Part shown: positions 50,215-58,344 of the stretch, one piece after another
Numbering within the stretch: position 1 is the first letter of the stretch
Layout: the number at the start of each line of letters is the position of its first letter
NCBI GenBank assembly: GCA_963734685.1
Contig: CAVTIC010000006.1
Location: forward strand, 62,001-126,000
From: JAOUEA01 sp963734685
Lineage (GTDB): Bacteria; Actinomycetota; UBA4738; HRBIN12
Reading direction: 5' to 3'
DNA: 64,000 bases
Translations under genes and position numbers: made by a program
The notes under the pieces: model-generated
Database searches by the model: none
The model's input: only the letters and a program-made list of their open reading frames with translations
What the model was told of the DNA's origin: nothing

Positions 50215-51624
50215 ATGTCCGATCAGCCTTCTGTCGCCGCGTCCGGTCATGGCCGTCTCGCACGCGCGGCCGTCGCCGCGGCCGCGACGCTCTCGCTGCT
50301 CATCGGGGTGGGGAGCGCATACGGATTCGTCGCCTACCAACAGGCCGGAGGCAGCGGCCCGACGATCCCGCCGCAAACCGGCTCCGGGGATCCGGCGATC
50401 GAGCGAGCGTTCGGTCCCTGCGTGGACGACGTCTGCAACTACCTGCTGCTCGGAAGCGACTCTCGAGCGGGGCTCAGCGGCGAAGAGCGTGTGCAGTTCG
50501 GCACCGACGAACAGATCGGCGGCGAGAACCGCGCCGACACGATCATGCTCGTCCACACGGATCCGAACCTGGAGAAGGCGATCATCTTGTCGTTCCCCCG
50601 CGATCTGTGGGTCGAGATCCCCGGTCGTGGCGAGGACAAGATCAACGCCTCGTTCGAGGGCGGTATCAAAGGTGGTGGGGCCGGGCTCGTCGCGGCCACC
50701 GTGCACAAGCTCACCGGCCTGAAGATCAATCACGTCCTGTACGTCGATCTGGCTGGGTTCCAAGGCGTGGTCGACACGCTCGGCGGGGTGGATGTGTGCA
50801 TCCCCGCCGAGAACGTCAACACACCGGACGGACGCATCGTCGACGAGCTGACCGCGCTAGACGTGGAGCCCGGATGCCAGACCCTGCCGGGCGCGCAGGC
50901 GCTGGCATACGTGCGGACCCGTCACCTCCGGTGTGACGCGGCGGCGCCCGATTTCTACCGCATCGCACGGCAACAGCAGTTCCTGCGGGCCGTGATCAAC
51001 AAGCTGCTCCAACCGGACCAGATCGCCCAGCTCCCGGTGATGATCAAGCCCATCATGCAGAACCTGACGCGCGACGAAGACCTGAACCTGGCGGACCTGG
51101 CGTTCCTCGTCGGGCAGCTCGAGGGCATCTCGACGGGTGCGGCCGAGTTCCGCACCGTGCCTGCGTACCCGGACCCGGCGAACCTGGGCATCCTGCGGAT
51201 GGACGCATCGGCGGAACGTATCTTCGCGGCGATCCGAGACGGGAAGCCACTCGGTGAGGTCGGCCGCGACCTCGTGTACACGCCCCCGTCCGAGGCGAAC
51301 GTGCCCGTGCTCGTCGTCGACCACGCCTCGGGCGGCAGGGTCACCGGTGTGCGGGAGGTGCTCTCGCAGGCGGGCTTCGACATCTCGCCGGGTACGACGA
51401 CCTTCGACGCGTACGCGAGGAAGGTGCCCGGCAGCGTGATCGCCTACGCCCCCGACGCCGACGCCGAGGCCCAGGTGGTGAAGAAGTACTTCCCGACGCT
51501 CGAGCTGAAGCAGGTCGATGATCTGCCCGACGGCGTGGCGGTCTTCGTCGACGCGAGCTACGAGGCGGCGCCGGTCGGTGGTGGCGGCGCGGACGCGGCG
51601 GTGTGCCCGTCTCCCGAGGTCTGA
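50215..51624 (+). CDS. LytR-CpsA-Psr (LCP) family protein
   Basis: The 469-residue membrane-anchored protein has an N-terminal helix (RAAVAAAATLSLLIGVGSAYG), an LCP domain (NYLLLGSDSR, NRADTIMLVHTDP, SFPRDLWVEIPG, KINASFEGG, YVRTRHLRCD with conserved Arg residues), then a C-terminal LytR_C domain (VPVLVVDHASGGRVTGVREVL) typical of actinobacteria. It links polymers from lipid carriers to peptidoglycan or arabinogalactan-like wall outside the cell. Its neighbours are sugar-nucleotide genes; the stop overlaps the next start (TGATG). Confidence 0.9.
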   Translation: MSDQPSVAASGHGRLARAAVAAAATLSLLIGVGSAYGFVAYQQAGGSGPTIPPQTGSGDPAIERAFGPCVDDVCNYLLLGSDSRAGLSGEERVQFGTDEQIGGENRADTIMLVHTDPNLEKAIILSFPRDLWVEIPGRGEDKINASFEGGIKGGGAGLVAATVHKLTGLKINHVLYVDLAGFQGVVDTLGGVDVCIPAENVNTPDGRIVDELTALDVEPGCQTLPGAQALAYVRTRHLRCDAAAPDFYRIARQQQFLRAVINKLLQPDQIAQLPVMIKPIMQNLTRDEDLNLADLAFLVGQLEGISTGAAEFRTVPAYPDPANLGILRMDASAERIFAAIRDGKPLGEVGRDLVYTPPSEANVPVLVVDHASGGRVTGVREVLSQAGFDISPGTTTFDAYARKVPGSVIAYAPDADAEAQVVKKYFPTLELKQVDDLPDGVAVFVDASYEAAPVGGGGADAAVCPSPEV

Positions 51625-52682
51625 TGCGGGCGCTGGTGCTCTCCGGAGGGGAAGGATCGCGCCTGCGGCCGATCACCTCCACCAACGCGAAGCAGCTGAT
51701 CCCCGTCGCCGGCACCCCGATCCTGTTCCAGGCCCTCGAGGCGATCGCCGACGCCGGCATCTCCGAGGTCGGCGTCGTGACCGGCGCCACCGGTGACGAG
51801 GTTCGTGACGCAGTGGGTGACGGCTCCCGGTGGGGGCTCCAGGTCACGTTCATCCCGCAGGAGGCGCCGCTCGGCATCGCGCACGCGGTGATGACCGCTG
51901 AGGGGTTCCTGGCCCACGAGCCGTTCCTGCTCTATCTCGGCGACAACGTGCTCCTCGGTGGCGTGGCCAGGTTCGTCGATGAGTTCGAGGCAAGCGACGC
52001 CGACGCGCATATCCTGCTCGCGCAGGTGCGGGAGCCCGAGCACTTCGGCGTTGCGGTGCTCGAGGGCGACCGGGTCGTCCGCCTCGTCGAGAAACCCAAG
52101 GAGCATCTGAGCGACCTCGCGCTGGTCGGCGTGTACCTGTTCCGCGGCTCGATCCTCGACGCGTGTAAGACGCTCGAACCGTCGTGGCGCGGCGAGTACG
52201 AGATCACCGAGGCGATCCAGTGGTTGCTCGATTCCGGTCGCGAGGTGCGGGCCGAGATGGTGAGTGGGTACTGGAAGGACACGGGCCGGCCCGAGGATCT
52301 GCTCGAGGCGAATCGGATGATGCTGGCGAGCCTCGAGCCAGCGATCGACGGCGAGGTCGACGCCGCGACCACGGTCGACGGGCCGGTCGTCGTGCGACAG
52401 GGGGCCAAGGTCAGCGCCAGCTCCCTCCGCGGGCCGCTCGTGATCGACGAGGGTGCGATCGTCGACCGTTCCTCGCTCGGACCTGACGTCTCGATCGGGC
52501 GGGGCTGCCGGATCGAAGGGAGCGAGGTCGCGGATTCGATCGTGATGGAAGACTGCACGATCGCCGACGTCCGCGGCCTGACCGGATCGATCCTCGGCCG
52601 CCGGGTCGAAGTCAGGCATTCCTCCGGGAGCGGAGCCCACCGGTTGATCGTGGGCGACCAGAGCCGCGTCGAAGTCGATTAG
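51624..52682 (+). CDS. rmlA: Glucose-1-phosphate thymidylyltransferase, long form
   Basis: The 352-residue protein activates glucose-1-phosphate with dTTP. The N-terminal nucleotidyltransferase has LVLSGGEGSRLRPITSTNAKQ, LLYLGDNVLLGG and EYEITEAIQWLL; the C-terminal 110 residues (VDGPVVVRQGAKV, RGPLVIDEGAIVDRSSLG) form a left-handed beta helix as in the StrD-like long forms. It is translationally coupled to the LCP gene (TGATG). Sugar specificity is by family; GlcNAc or other hexose phosphates cannot be excluded. Confidence 0.85.
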   Translation: MRALVLSGGEGSRLRPITSTNAKQLIPVAGTPILFQALEAIADAGISEVGVVTGATGDEVRDAVGDGSRWGLQVTFIPQEAPLGIAHAVMTAEGFLAHEPFLLYLGDNVLLGGVARFVDEFEASDADAHILLAQVREPEHFGVAVLEGDRVVRLVEKPKEHLSDLALVGVYLFRGSILDACKTLEPSWRGEYEITEAIQWLLDSGREVRAEMVSGYWKDTGRPEDLLEANRMMLASLEPAIDGEVDAATTVDGPVVVRQGAKVSASSLRGPLVIDEGAIVDRSSLGPDVSIGRGCRIEGSEVADSIVMEDCTIADVRGLTGSILGRRVEVRHSSGSGAHRLIVGDQSRVEVD

Positions 52683-52717
52683 GCCGTTCGGTCGTTCCCA
52701 CGACCATCGCGCCCGCC

Positions 52718-52723
52718 TAGCAT
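52718..52723 (+). promoter_or_regulatory. -10 box TAGCAT, leaderless promoter of small membrane protein
   Basis: TAGCAT ends 7 nt before GTG 52731; no SD. Confidence 0.45.
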
Positions 52724-52730
52724 CGCTGGC

Positions 52731-53108
52731 GTGGAAGAGCTCCCGCGCATCGTGCCGGGGCGCCGCAAGGCGGTCTCGGCGTTCGTGCTCGCGTGCCTCG
52801 GTCCCTTCGTGATGGCGTGCAGCTCGCCGGCAGCGATCGTCCTCGGCTTCCGCTCGCTCGACGAGTCCGCACCCGCGGGCGCGCACGCTCCCGGCCGGGT
52901 CACCGCATACGGTTCGATCGTGGTCGGTGCGCTCGGTCTGTGGTTCTGGGGATGGGTGGTCGCGCGTCTCGCCGGGGAGCTCTCCGACCGCGGGAAGGAC
53001 CCGGGACTCGTGGTCCCGCTCGTGGGCGGCCTCGCGATCGTCTGGTTGGCCTCGGCGCTCGCCGGGTGGCTGGCCGGGCGGGAACCCCGAACCGACGCCG
53101 TGGGCTGA
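52731..53108 (+). CDS. Small membrane protein, DUF4190-like
   Basis: The 125-residue protein has three membrane helices (AVSAFVLACLGPFVMACSSPAAIVLG; YGSIVVGALGLWFWGWVV; LVVPLVGGLAIVWLASALAG). The first two with a loop resemble DUF4190 proteins. Function unknown. The GTG start fits the leaderless pattern with TAGCAT 7 nt upstream. Confidence 0.65.
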   Translation: MEELPRIVPGRRKAVSAFVLACLGPFVMACSSPAAIVLGFRSLDESAPAGAHAPGRVTAYGSIVVGALGLWFWGWVVARLAGELSDRGKDPGLVVPLVGGLAIVWLASALAGWLAGREPRTDAVG

Positions 53109-53161
53109 GGGCCCAGGGGCTCGAGGAGCGAGGGCAGTCGAGCGGTCGCCCTCGGGTGGAG

Positions 53162-53167
53162 TAGGGT
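53162..53167 (+). promoter_or_regulatory. -10 box TAGGGT, leaderless promoter of glycosyltransferase
   Basis: TAGGGT ends 9 nt before ATG 53177; no SD. Confidence 0.4.
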
Positions 53168-53176
53168 TCGGGGTTC

Positions 53177-54334
53177 ATGCGAGCGGTGATCGACGCGCGG
53201 CCGGCGCTCGACCCACGGCGCACGGGCGTGGGTCACTACACGCAGCAGCTGATCCGTCACCTGCCGCACGCCGATCCCGACAGCGAGTACGTGGCCTGGT
53301 ACCTGCATGCGAAAGGGTTGTTGCGCCCTCGCGAGTTCTTCGGCGGTGTGCATGCTCCGAACCTCGAGGAGCGAGCGTCGCGGTTCCCTGCCCGTGTCTT
53401 CGAGCCCATGTCCTCGCGCCTCGGCATCCCCCGCATCGAATGGTCGGTGGACTTCGACGTCCTGCTTGCGACGAACTTCCTGCCGCCGGCCACGAGGAGC
53501 GTCGGCGTCGTGATGGTGGTGCACGACCTGGCCTACGAGCGGCTCCCGGAGACCGCGCCGCACATGGACGGGCGATGGCGTCGTCGGTTCGACTCGTGGC
53601 TGCAACGAGCGGCCGGCGTCCTGGTGCCGTCGGAGTCGACCAAACGCGACCTGCTCGAAGCGCATCCGGTCGAGCCCGATCGTGTGCACGTCACGCCGTT
53701 GGGCGTCGACGTTGCCGCCTTCGCCCCGGCTCCGCCCGAGGCGATCGACGCGGTGCGGCGCAAGTACGGGGTGGACCAGCCCTACGCGTTGTTCGTCGGT
53801 GGCATCGAGCCACGGAAGAACCTCGACGCCCTGGTGCGTGCGTTCGCCACGCTCCCTCCCGGCACGCGGCTGGTGATCGCCGGTGGTCCGGTCCGGTGGG
53901 ACCCGAAGGCGGCGGGCCGTCTCGACGCCACGATCGCCGAGCTCCCCGCCGCCGTGAGGGCCCGCATCGTGCGCACCGGCTACGTGAGCGACCGCGAGAA
54001 GGTCGCGCTCATGTCGGGCGCGACGCTGATCGCGTACCCATCGCTGTACGAGGGGTTCGGTTTCCCGGTGCTCGAGGGATTCGCCGCCGGCCTCCCGGTG
54101 CTCACTTCCAACGTCTCGTCGATCCCCGAGGTGGCGGGTGACGTCGCGATCGCCGTCGATCCTCGTGACGAACAGGCGATCGCAGCCGGGCTCGCTCAGC
54201 TCTTCGACGACGAGGATCTGCGCGCGATGCTCTCGGCGGCCGGCCTGACGCGGGCCTCCCGTTTCACTTGGGAGGCAACGGCTCGTCACACGGCAGGGGC
54301 GCTGCACGCGGCCCTCGAAGTGGCCCCCGGGTAG
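53177..54334 (+). CDS. GT-B glycosyltransferase (GT4 type)
   Basis: The 385-residue protein starts MRAVIDARPALDPRRTGVGHY (glycine loop) and has GGIEPRKNLDALVRAFA, the donor-site EX7E YEGFGFPVLEGFAAG and SSIPEVAGDVAIAVDP. It resembles mannosyl- and rhamnosyltransferases of surface glycans. It begins the core of the sugar cluster and is followed 36 nt later by rmlB. TAGGGT lies 9 nt before the ATG. Confidence 0.85.
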   Translation: MRAVIDARPALDPRRTGVGHYTQQLIRHLPHADPDSEYVAWYLHAKGLLRPREFFGGVHAPNLEERASRFPARVFEPMSSRLGIPRIEWSVDFDVLLATNFLPPATRSVGVVMVVHDLAYERLPETAPHMDGRWRRRFDSWLQRAAGVLVPSESTKRDLLEAHPVEPDRVHVTPLGVDVAAFAPAPPEAIDAVRRKYGVDQPYALFVGGIEPRKNLDALVRAFATLPPGTRLVIAGGPVRWDPKAAGRLDATIAELPAAVRARIVRTGYVSDREKVALMSGATLIAYPSLYEGFGFPVLEGFAAGLPVLTSNVSSIPEVAGDVAIAVDPRDEQAIAAGLAQLFDDEDLRAMLSAAGLTRASRFTWEATARHTAGALHAALEVAPG

Positions 54335-54369
54335 ACTCGGGCCCGTCCCACGACCCCGAGGATCTGCGA

Positions 54370-55371
54370 GTGAGCGACGACCACGTGCTCGTCACCGGCG
54401 GCGCCGGCTTCATCGGATCCCACCTTGTCGACGCCTTGCTCGAACGTGGCGACCGGGTGACCGTGCTCGATCGGCTGTCCGCCGGGGGCAGCTTGGCGAA
54501 CCTCCGCAAGCACCACGGCGACCCCCGAGTCGTGTTCGTACAGGGCGACGTCCAGGACGGGCTACTCGTCTCAGGGCTCGCGGCCGATGCCGACGCCGTG
54601 GTGCACGCCGCCGCCGAGACCCACGTCGACCGCAGTATCGACGCTCCGGGAGAGTTCCTCGCCACGAACGTGCTCGGCACACGATCGGTGCTCGAGGCCT
54701 GTCGGACGCATGGCAGCCGGCTCCTGATGGTCTCCACCGACGAGGTGTACGGACCCGGCGACCCGACGGGCGGGCTCTTCGACGAGGACGCGCGCCTGCG
54801 CCCTCGGAGCCCGTACGCCGCGAGCAAGGCCGCCGCCGATCTGCTCTGCGCCGCGTTCGTCAGCACCTACGGAGTGCCCGTCGTCGTCGTTCGGGGCACG
54901 AACGCGTTCGGCCCCAGACAGATCGAGCGCGTGGTGCCCACCTACGCCGTGAACGCACTGCGAGGCCTGCCGGTGCCCGTGTACGGACGGGGCGAACAGC
55001 GGCGCGAGTTCCTCTACGTGGAGGACTGGGTTCGGGGAGCGTTGACGGCGCTCGACCACGGCGAGCCCGGCGCCGTCTACAACATCGGGCACGGTCATGA
55101 ACTGCCCAACCTGGAGCTCGCGACCCGCATCTGCGAGCTCGCCGGCGCCTCCCCGGACCTGATCTCGTTCGTGGCCGACCGGCCGGGACACGACTTCCGC
55201 TACGGGGTGCGATCCGACCGGCTGGAGGCGCTCGGATGGTGGCCCGAGTGGTCGTTCGACGTTGCGCTGGCGACGACGGTCGCGTGGTACCGCGGACATC
55301 TGGACGGGCTCGAGTCGGCGCACGTCGTGCCGGTCGTCACCGCCCCTCGGGCCGTGGAGGCGGGGGCATGA
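54370..55371 (+). CDS. rmlB: dTDP-glucose 4,6-dehydratase
   Basis: The 333-residue extended SDR enzyme makes dTDP-4-keto-6-deoxyglucose with NAD+. Motifs: VTGGAGFIGSH (8-18), AAETHVDRSI, VSTDEVYG and YAASKAAAD (Tyr/Lys pair), with RGTNAFGPRQ and GRGEQRREFLYVEDW. GAGGAT precedes the GTG start. It overlaps rmlD by ATGA, supporting a dTDP-rhamnose role; rmlC (3,5-epimerase) is not in the window. Confidence 0.88.
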   Translation: MSDDHVLVTGGAGFIGSHLVDALLERGDRVTVLDRLSAGGSLANLRKHHGDPRVVFVQGDVQDGLLVSGLAADADAVVHAAAETHVDRSIDAPGEFLATNVLGTRSVLEACRTHGSRLLMVSTDEVYGPGDPTGGLFDEDARLRPRSPYAASKAAADLLCAAFVSTYGVPVVVVRGTNAFGPRQIERVVPTYAVNALRGLPVPVYGRGEQRREFLYVEDWVRGALTALDHGEPGAVYNIGHGHELPNLELATRICELAGASPDLISFVADRPGHDFRYGVRSDRLEALGWWPEWSFDVALATTVAWYRGHLDGLESAHVVPVVTAPRAVEAGA

Positions 55372-56213
55372 GGCTCGTGGTGACCGGCGCGGGCGGCGAT
55401 CTCGGGCGTGCGTTCCTCGCACGCGTGCCTCCCCACCACGACGTGCAGGCGTTCGATCACTCGGCGCTCGATATCGGCGACCACGACGCCGTCCGCCGTT
55501 CGGTCGAGCCGCTTCGAGCCGATGCGATCCTGAACTTCGCCGCGTTCACGCGGGTGGACGAGAACGAGACCGATCAGGCCAGGGCGTTCCGCGACAACGC
55601 GCTGGGTCCGCAGCACCTGGCACTCGCCGCTCGCGCGAGCGGCGCGACGCTGCTGCACGTCTCGACCGACTACGTGTTCGACGGCAGGAAGCGATCACCC
55701 TACGACGAGACCGATGAACCCGGGCCGCTCTCCGTGTACGGGCGAGCCAAGCTCGCCGGCGAGCGGTTCGTGCGGGAGATCGCGCCGGCGTCCTTCGTCG
55801 TGCGCGTGGGCCATGTCTACGGGGGTGGTCGTGACTACCTGAGTCGAGCCGTGCGAGCGCTGTCGGCGGGGGAGGCGGTCGGCGGGCTCTCCGATCGGTG
55901 GGGTTCGCCCACGTTCGTGGGGCACGTCGCGGAACGACTCGTGCCGCTGCTGCTCACCGGCCGCTACGGCCTCTACCACCTCGCCGGGACCGAGCCGGCC
56001 TCGTGGTTCGAGGTGCTGACCCGCGTCCGGGATCTCTCGGGCTCGACCGGCACGGTGGAGTCGCAGTTCGCGGCCGACCTCGGCCTGCCAGCCCCGCGGC
56101 CCGTGTACTCGGCGCTCACGAGCGTCTACCTCTCCCACCTGGGCATCGAGCCGATGCCGTCGCTCGAGGAAGGGCTGAAGGACTTCCTGGCGGAAGCGCC
56201 GTATCACGCATGA
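55368..56213 (+). CDS. rmlD: dTDP-4-dehydrorhamnose reductase
   Basis: The 281-residue SDR enzyme performs the last step of dTDP-L-rhamnose synthesis. Motifs: VVTGAGGDLGRAF (4-16), FAAFTRVDENETD, HVSTDYVFDGRK and VYGRAKLAGE with catalytic Tyr/Lys. GGLSDRWGSPTFVGHVAERL is typical of RmlD. Translation is coupled to rmlB (ATGA). Confidence 0.88.
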   Translation: MRLVVTGAGGDLGRAFLARVPPHHDVQAFDHSALDIGDHDAVRRSVEPLRADAILNFAAFTRVDENETDQARAFRDNALGPQHLALAARASGATLLHVSTDYVFDGRKRSPYDETDEPGPLSVYGRAKLAGERFVREIAPASFVVRVGHVYGGGRDYLSRAVRALSAGEAVGGLSDRWGSPTFVGHVAERLVPLLLTGRYGLYHLAGTEPASWFEVLTRVRDLSGSTGTVESQFAADLGLPAPRPVYSALTSVYLSHLGIEPMPSLEEGLKDFLAEAPYHA

Positions 56214-56262
56214 TCGTCCGAGCGGTCGCGCCCGTCGTGTTCCTGATCAGGTGAGCCGAACG

Positions 56263-56796
56263 ATGCGGGTCGAGACGACCGGGAGTCTCACCGATCGCGA
56301 GCGAGAGAACCTGCGAGCGTTGTTCGACGCGGCGTGGGGCGGCAAGGACGGTGAGTTCTCCGACGACGACTGGGCGAGCGCGACCGGCGGCACGCATCTC
56401 GTGCTCGAAGTCGACGGATGCGTGGTGTCGCATGCATCGGTGGTCGAACGGATGCTCGAGACCGACCGACGGACCTTGCGCACGGGCTACGTCGAGGCGG
56501 TCGCCACGTGGCCCGAGCATCAGCGGCAGGGCTTCGCGACGGCGGTCATGGGGGCCGTGACCTCCTTCATCGACGAGGGATACGAACTTGGGGCGCTCGA
56601 CACCGGCATCCCCGACTTCTACGCCCGCCTGGGGTGGGAGGCGTGGCGAGGCCCGACCGCGGTGCGCACCGAGCGCGGCGTGATCCGCACGCCCGAGGAG
56701 GACGGGCAGGTGATGATCCGGCGCACGCCGATCACCCCCGAGCTCGACCTCGACGCATCGATCAGCTGCGATTGGCGCCCGGGCGACGTCTGGTGA
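56263..56796 (+). CDS. Aminoglycoside 2'-N-acetyltransferase-like GNAT protein
   Basis: The 177-residue protein matches AAC(2') enzymes throughout: FSDDDWASATGGTHLVLEV, VVSHASVVERMLETD, LRTGYVEAVATWPEHQRQGFA (acetyl-CoA loop) and the C-terminal RTPEEDGQVMI with CDWRPGDVW. It may acetylate aminoglycosides or a natural cell-wall or polyamine substrate. AGGTGA lies 7 nt before ATG 56263; GTG 56251 is a possible alternative. It sits inside the surface-sugar cluster. Resistance is inferred, not shown. Confidence 0.85.
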   Translation: MRVETTGSLTDRERENLRALFDAAWGGKDGEFSDDDWASATGGTHLVLEVDGCVVSHASVVERMLETDRRTLRTGYVEAVATWPEHQRQGFATAVMGAVTSFIDEGYELGALDTGIPDFYARLGWEAWRGPTAVRTERGVIRTPEEDGQVMIRRTPITPELDLDASISCDWRPGDVW

Positions 56797-56834
56797 GCCG
56801 TCTCCGGCACCACGGTTCCGCGACATGCCGGTGC

Positions 56835-56840
56835 TACGCT
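56835..56840 (+). promoter_or_regulatory. -10 box TACGCT, leaderless promoter of small helical protein
   Basis: TACGCT ends 8 nt before ATG 56849; upstream lies CACCACGGTTCCGCGACA (56808-56825), which nearly matches a sequence at 50139-50156. Confidence 0.4.
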
Positions 56841-56848
56841 CGGCGCCG

Positions 56849-57298
56849 ATGACGCCGGACACCGACGCCGACGCGTCCTCGTCCTCCGACAGCGGTGAGA
56901 GCGAGGCCTTCCGCGACCTGTCGCGCGAGATGTACTGGGCGCGCGATACGGCCGCGCGAGCCCGCATGGACACGCCCGAGGTACGCGACCGACTGCATGA
57001 CTTCGCGGCCCAGATGCGAACCGACGAGACGCTCGTGATCCCGATGGGCGAGGGCAACCTCGCATCCCCTTCGAAGTGGCGCCGACAGCTGAAGTATCGC
57101 GTGTGGCGGGTGATGCGCCCGGCGACGTGGCGCTACGACCGATTGCTCGCCGACCACGCAGAACTGACGACGAGCCTCGCGGAGAAGGTCATGGCGCTCG
57201 AGGCGGAGGTGGAGCGTCTCAAGACAGGCCAACGTTCCGGCCGACAGGACGAGCGCACCGACCCGGCGGCGCCGGGTGCGGAGGTCGACGCCGAGTGA
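56849..57298 (+). CDS. Small helical protein of the glycosyltransferase cluster, unknown
   Basis: The 149-residue protein has an acidic Ser-rich N-terminus, a central part rich in Arg and Trp (KWRRQLKYRVWRVMRPATW) that may touch the membrane, and a C-terminal coiled coil (ELTTSLAEKVMALEAEVERL). It overlaps the next glycosyltransferase by GTGA. I do not recognise the family; by context it may help a glycosyltransferase bind membrane or partners. Confidence 0.65.
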   Translation: MTPDTDADASSSSDSGESEAFRDLSREMYWARDTAARARMDTPEVRDRLHDFAAQMRTDETLVIPMGEGNLASPSKWRRQLKYRVWRVMRPATWRYDRLLADHAELTTSLAEKVMALEAEVERLKTGQRSGRQDERTDPAAPGAEVDAE

Positions 57299-58344
57299 GG
57301 GTCGCCGTGCTGCATCCGCAGACCGCCTTCGTGCGCGGCGGTGCCGAGACGCACGCCGAGGCGCTCGTGCGTGCCCTGCGCGCGGCCGGACACGAGGCCG
57401 ACCTCGTGCAGATCGCCGGCAAGTGGTACCCCCCGAGTCAGCTCGCCCACCAGATGGCCGTGTGGCGCAGCTTCGACATCACCGAGTCCAACGGTCTGAA
57501 GGTCGACGCCGTGATCGGGCTGAAGTTCCCCGGCTACCTGGCGCAACACGAGCGCAAGATCGTATGGCTGATCCACCAGCACCGCACCGCGTACGAGCTG
57601 TGGGACCACCCCGTCTATGCCGACCTGAAGCGTCAGGATGACGGCCCGAAGGTCCGCGACATGGTCTGGGAAGCCGACAGGGTGGCGCTCGGCGAGGCCA
57701 AGCGCGTGTTCACGAACGCGAAGAACGTCCGGGACCGGCTCTGGGAGTCATTGCGCATCCCGGCCGAACCGCTCTACCACCCGAGCCAGGTCGCCGAGGC
57801 CCTGCTCGATGCCCCGAGCGGCCCGTACGGCGACTACCTGCTGTTCCCGAGCCGGATGGAGAGCCTCAAGCGTCAGGCGCTCGTGATCGATGCGATGCGG
57901 CACACCACGAGCCACGTGCGGCTCGTGTTGGTGGGTCGGGGGCCCGACGAGCCCCAGCTCCGCGAGCAGGTGGTCAACCTCGGTGTCGCGGACAAGGTCA
58001 CGTTCGAGATCGGGGTGAGCGACGAACGCCTGCTGCAGCTCTACCGCGAGGCGCTCGGTGTCTACTTCGGCCCGTTCGACGAGGACTATGGCTACGTGAC
58101 GATCGAGGGGTTCGCCGCCTCGCGCCCGGTCGTCACGCTCACCGATAGTGGCGGACCGCTCGAGTTCGTTCGTGACGGCGAGACCGGCCTCGTGCGACCG
58201 CCCGAGCCGAAGGCGATCGCCGAGGCCTTCGACCGGCTGGCGCGGGACCGTGCCGGTGCCCAGCGCATGGGCGGGGCGGGCAACGCCCTGGTGCGAGCCG
58301 AGGTGCCCCGTTGGCCCGACATCGTCGCACGCTTGCTCGACTGA
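57295..58344 (+). CDS. GT-B glycosyltransferase
   Basis: The 349-residue protein begins VRVAVLHPQTAFVRGGAETH (acceptor-side glycine loop) and ends with the donor site FPSRMESLKRQALVIDAM, YREALGVYFGPFDEDYGYVTIEGFAASRPVVTL. It is coupled on both sides: GTGA with the previous gene and TGATG with the next. Donor and acceptor are unknown. Confidence 0.85.
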   Translation: MRVAVLHPQTAFVRGGAETHAEALVRALRAAGHEADLVQIAGKWYPPSQLAHQMAVWRSFDITESNGLKVDAVIGLKFPGYLAQHERKIVWLIHQHRTAYELWDHPVYADLKRQDDGPKVRDMVWEADRVALGEAKRVFTNAKNVRDRLWESLRIPAEPLYHPSQVAEALLDAPSGPYGDYLLFPSRMESLKRQALVIDAMRHTTSHVRLVLVGRGPDEPQLREQVVNLGVADKVTFEIGVSDERLLQLYREALGVYFGPFDEDYGYVTIEGFAASRPVVTLTDSGGPLEFVRDGETGLVRPPEPKAIAEAFDRLARDRAGAQRMGGAGNALVRAEVPRWPDIVARLLD

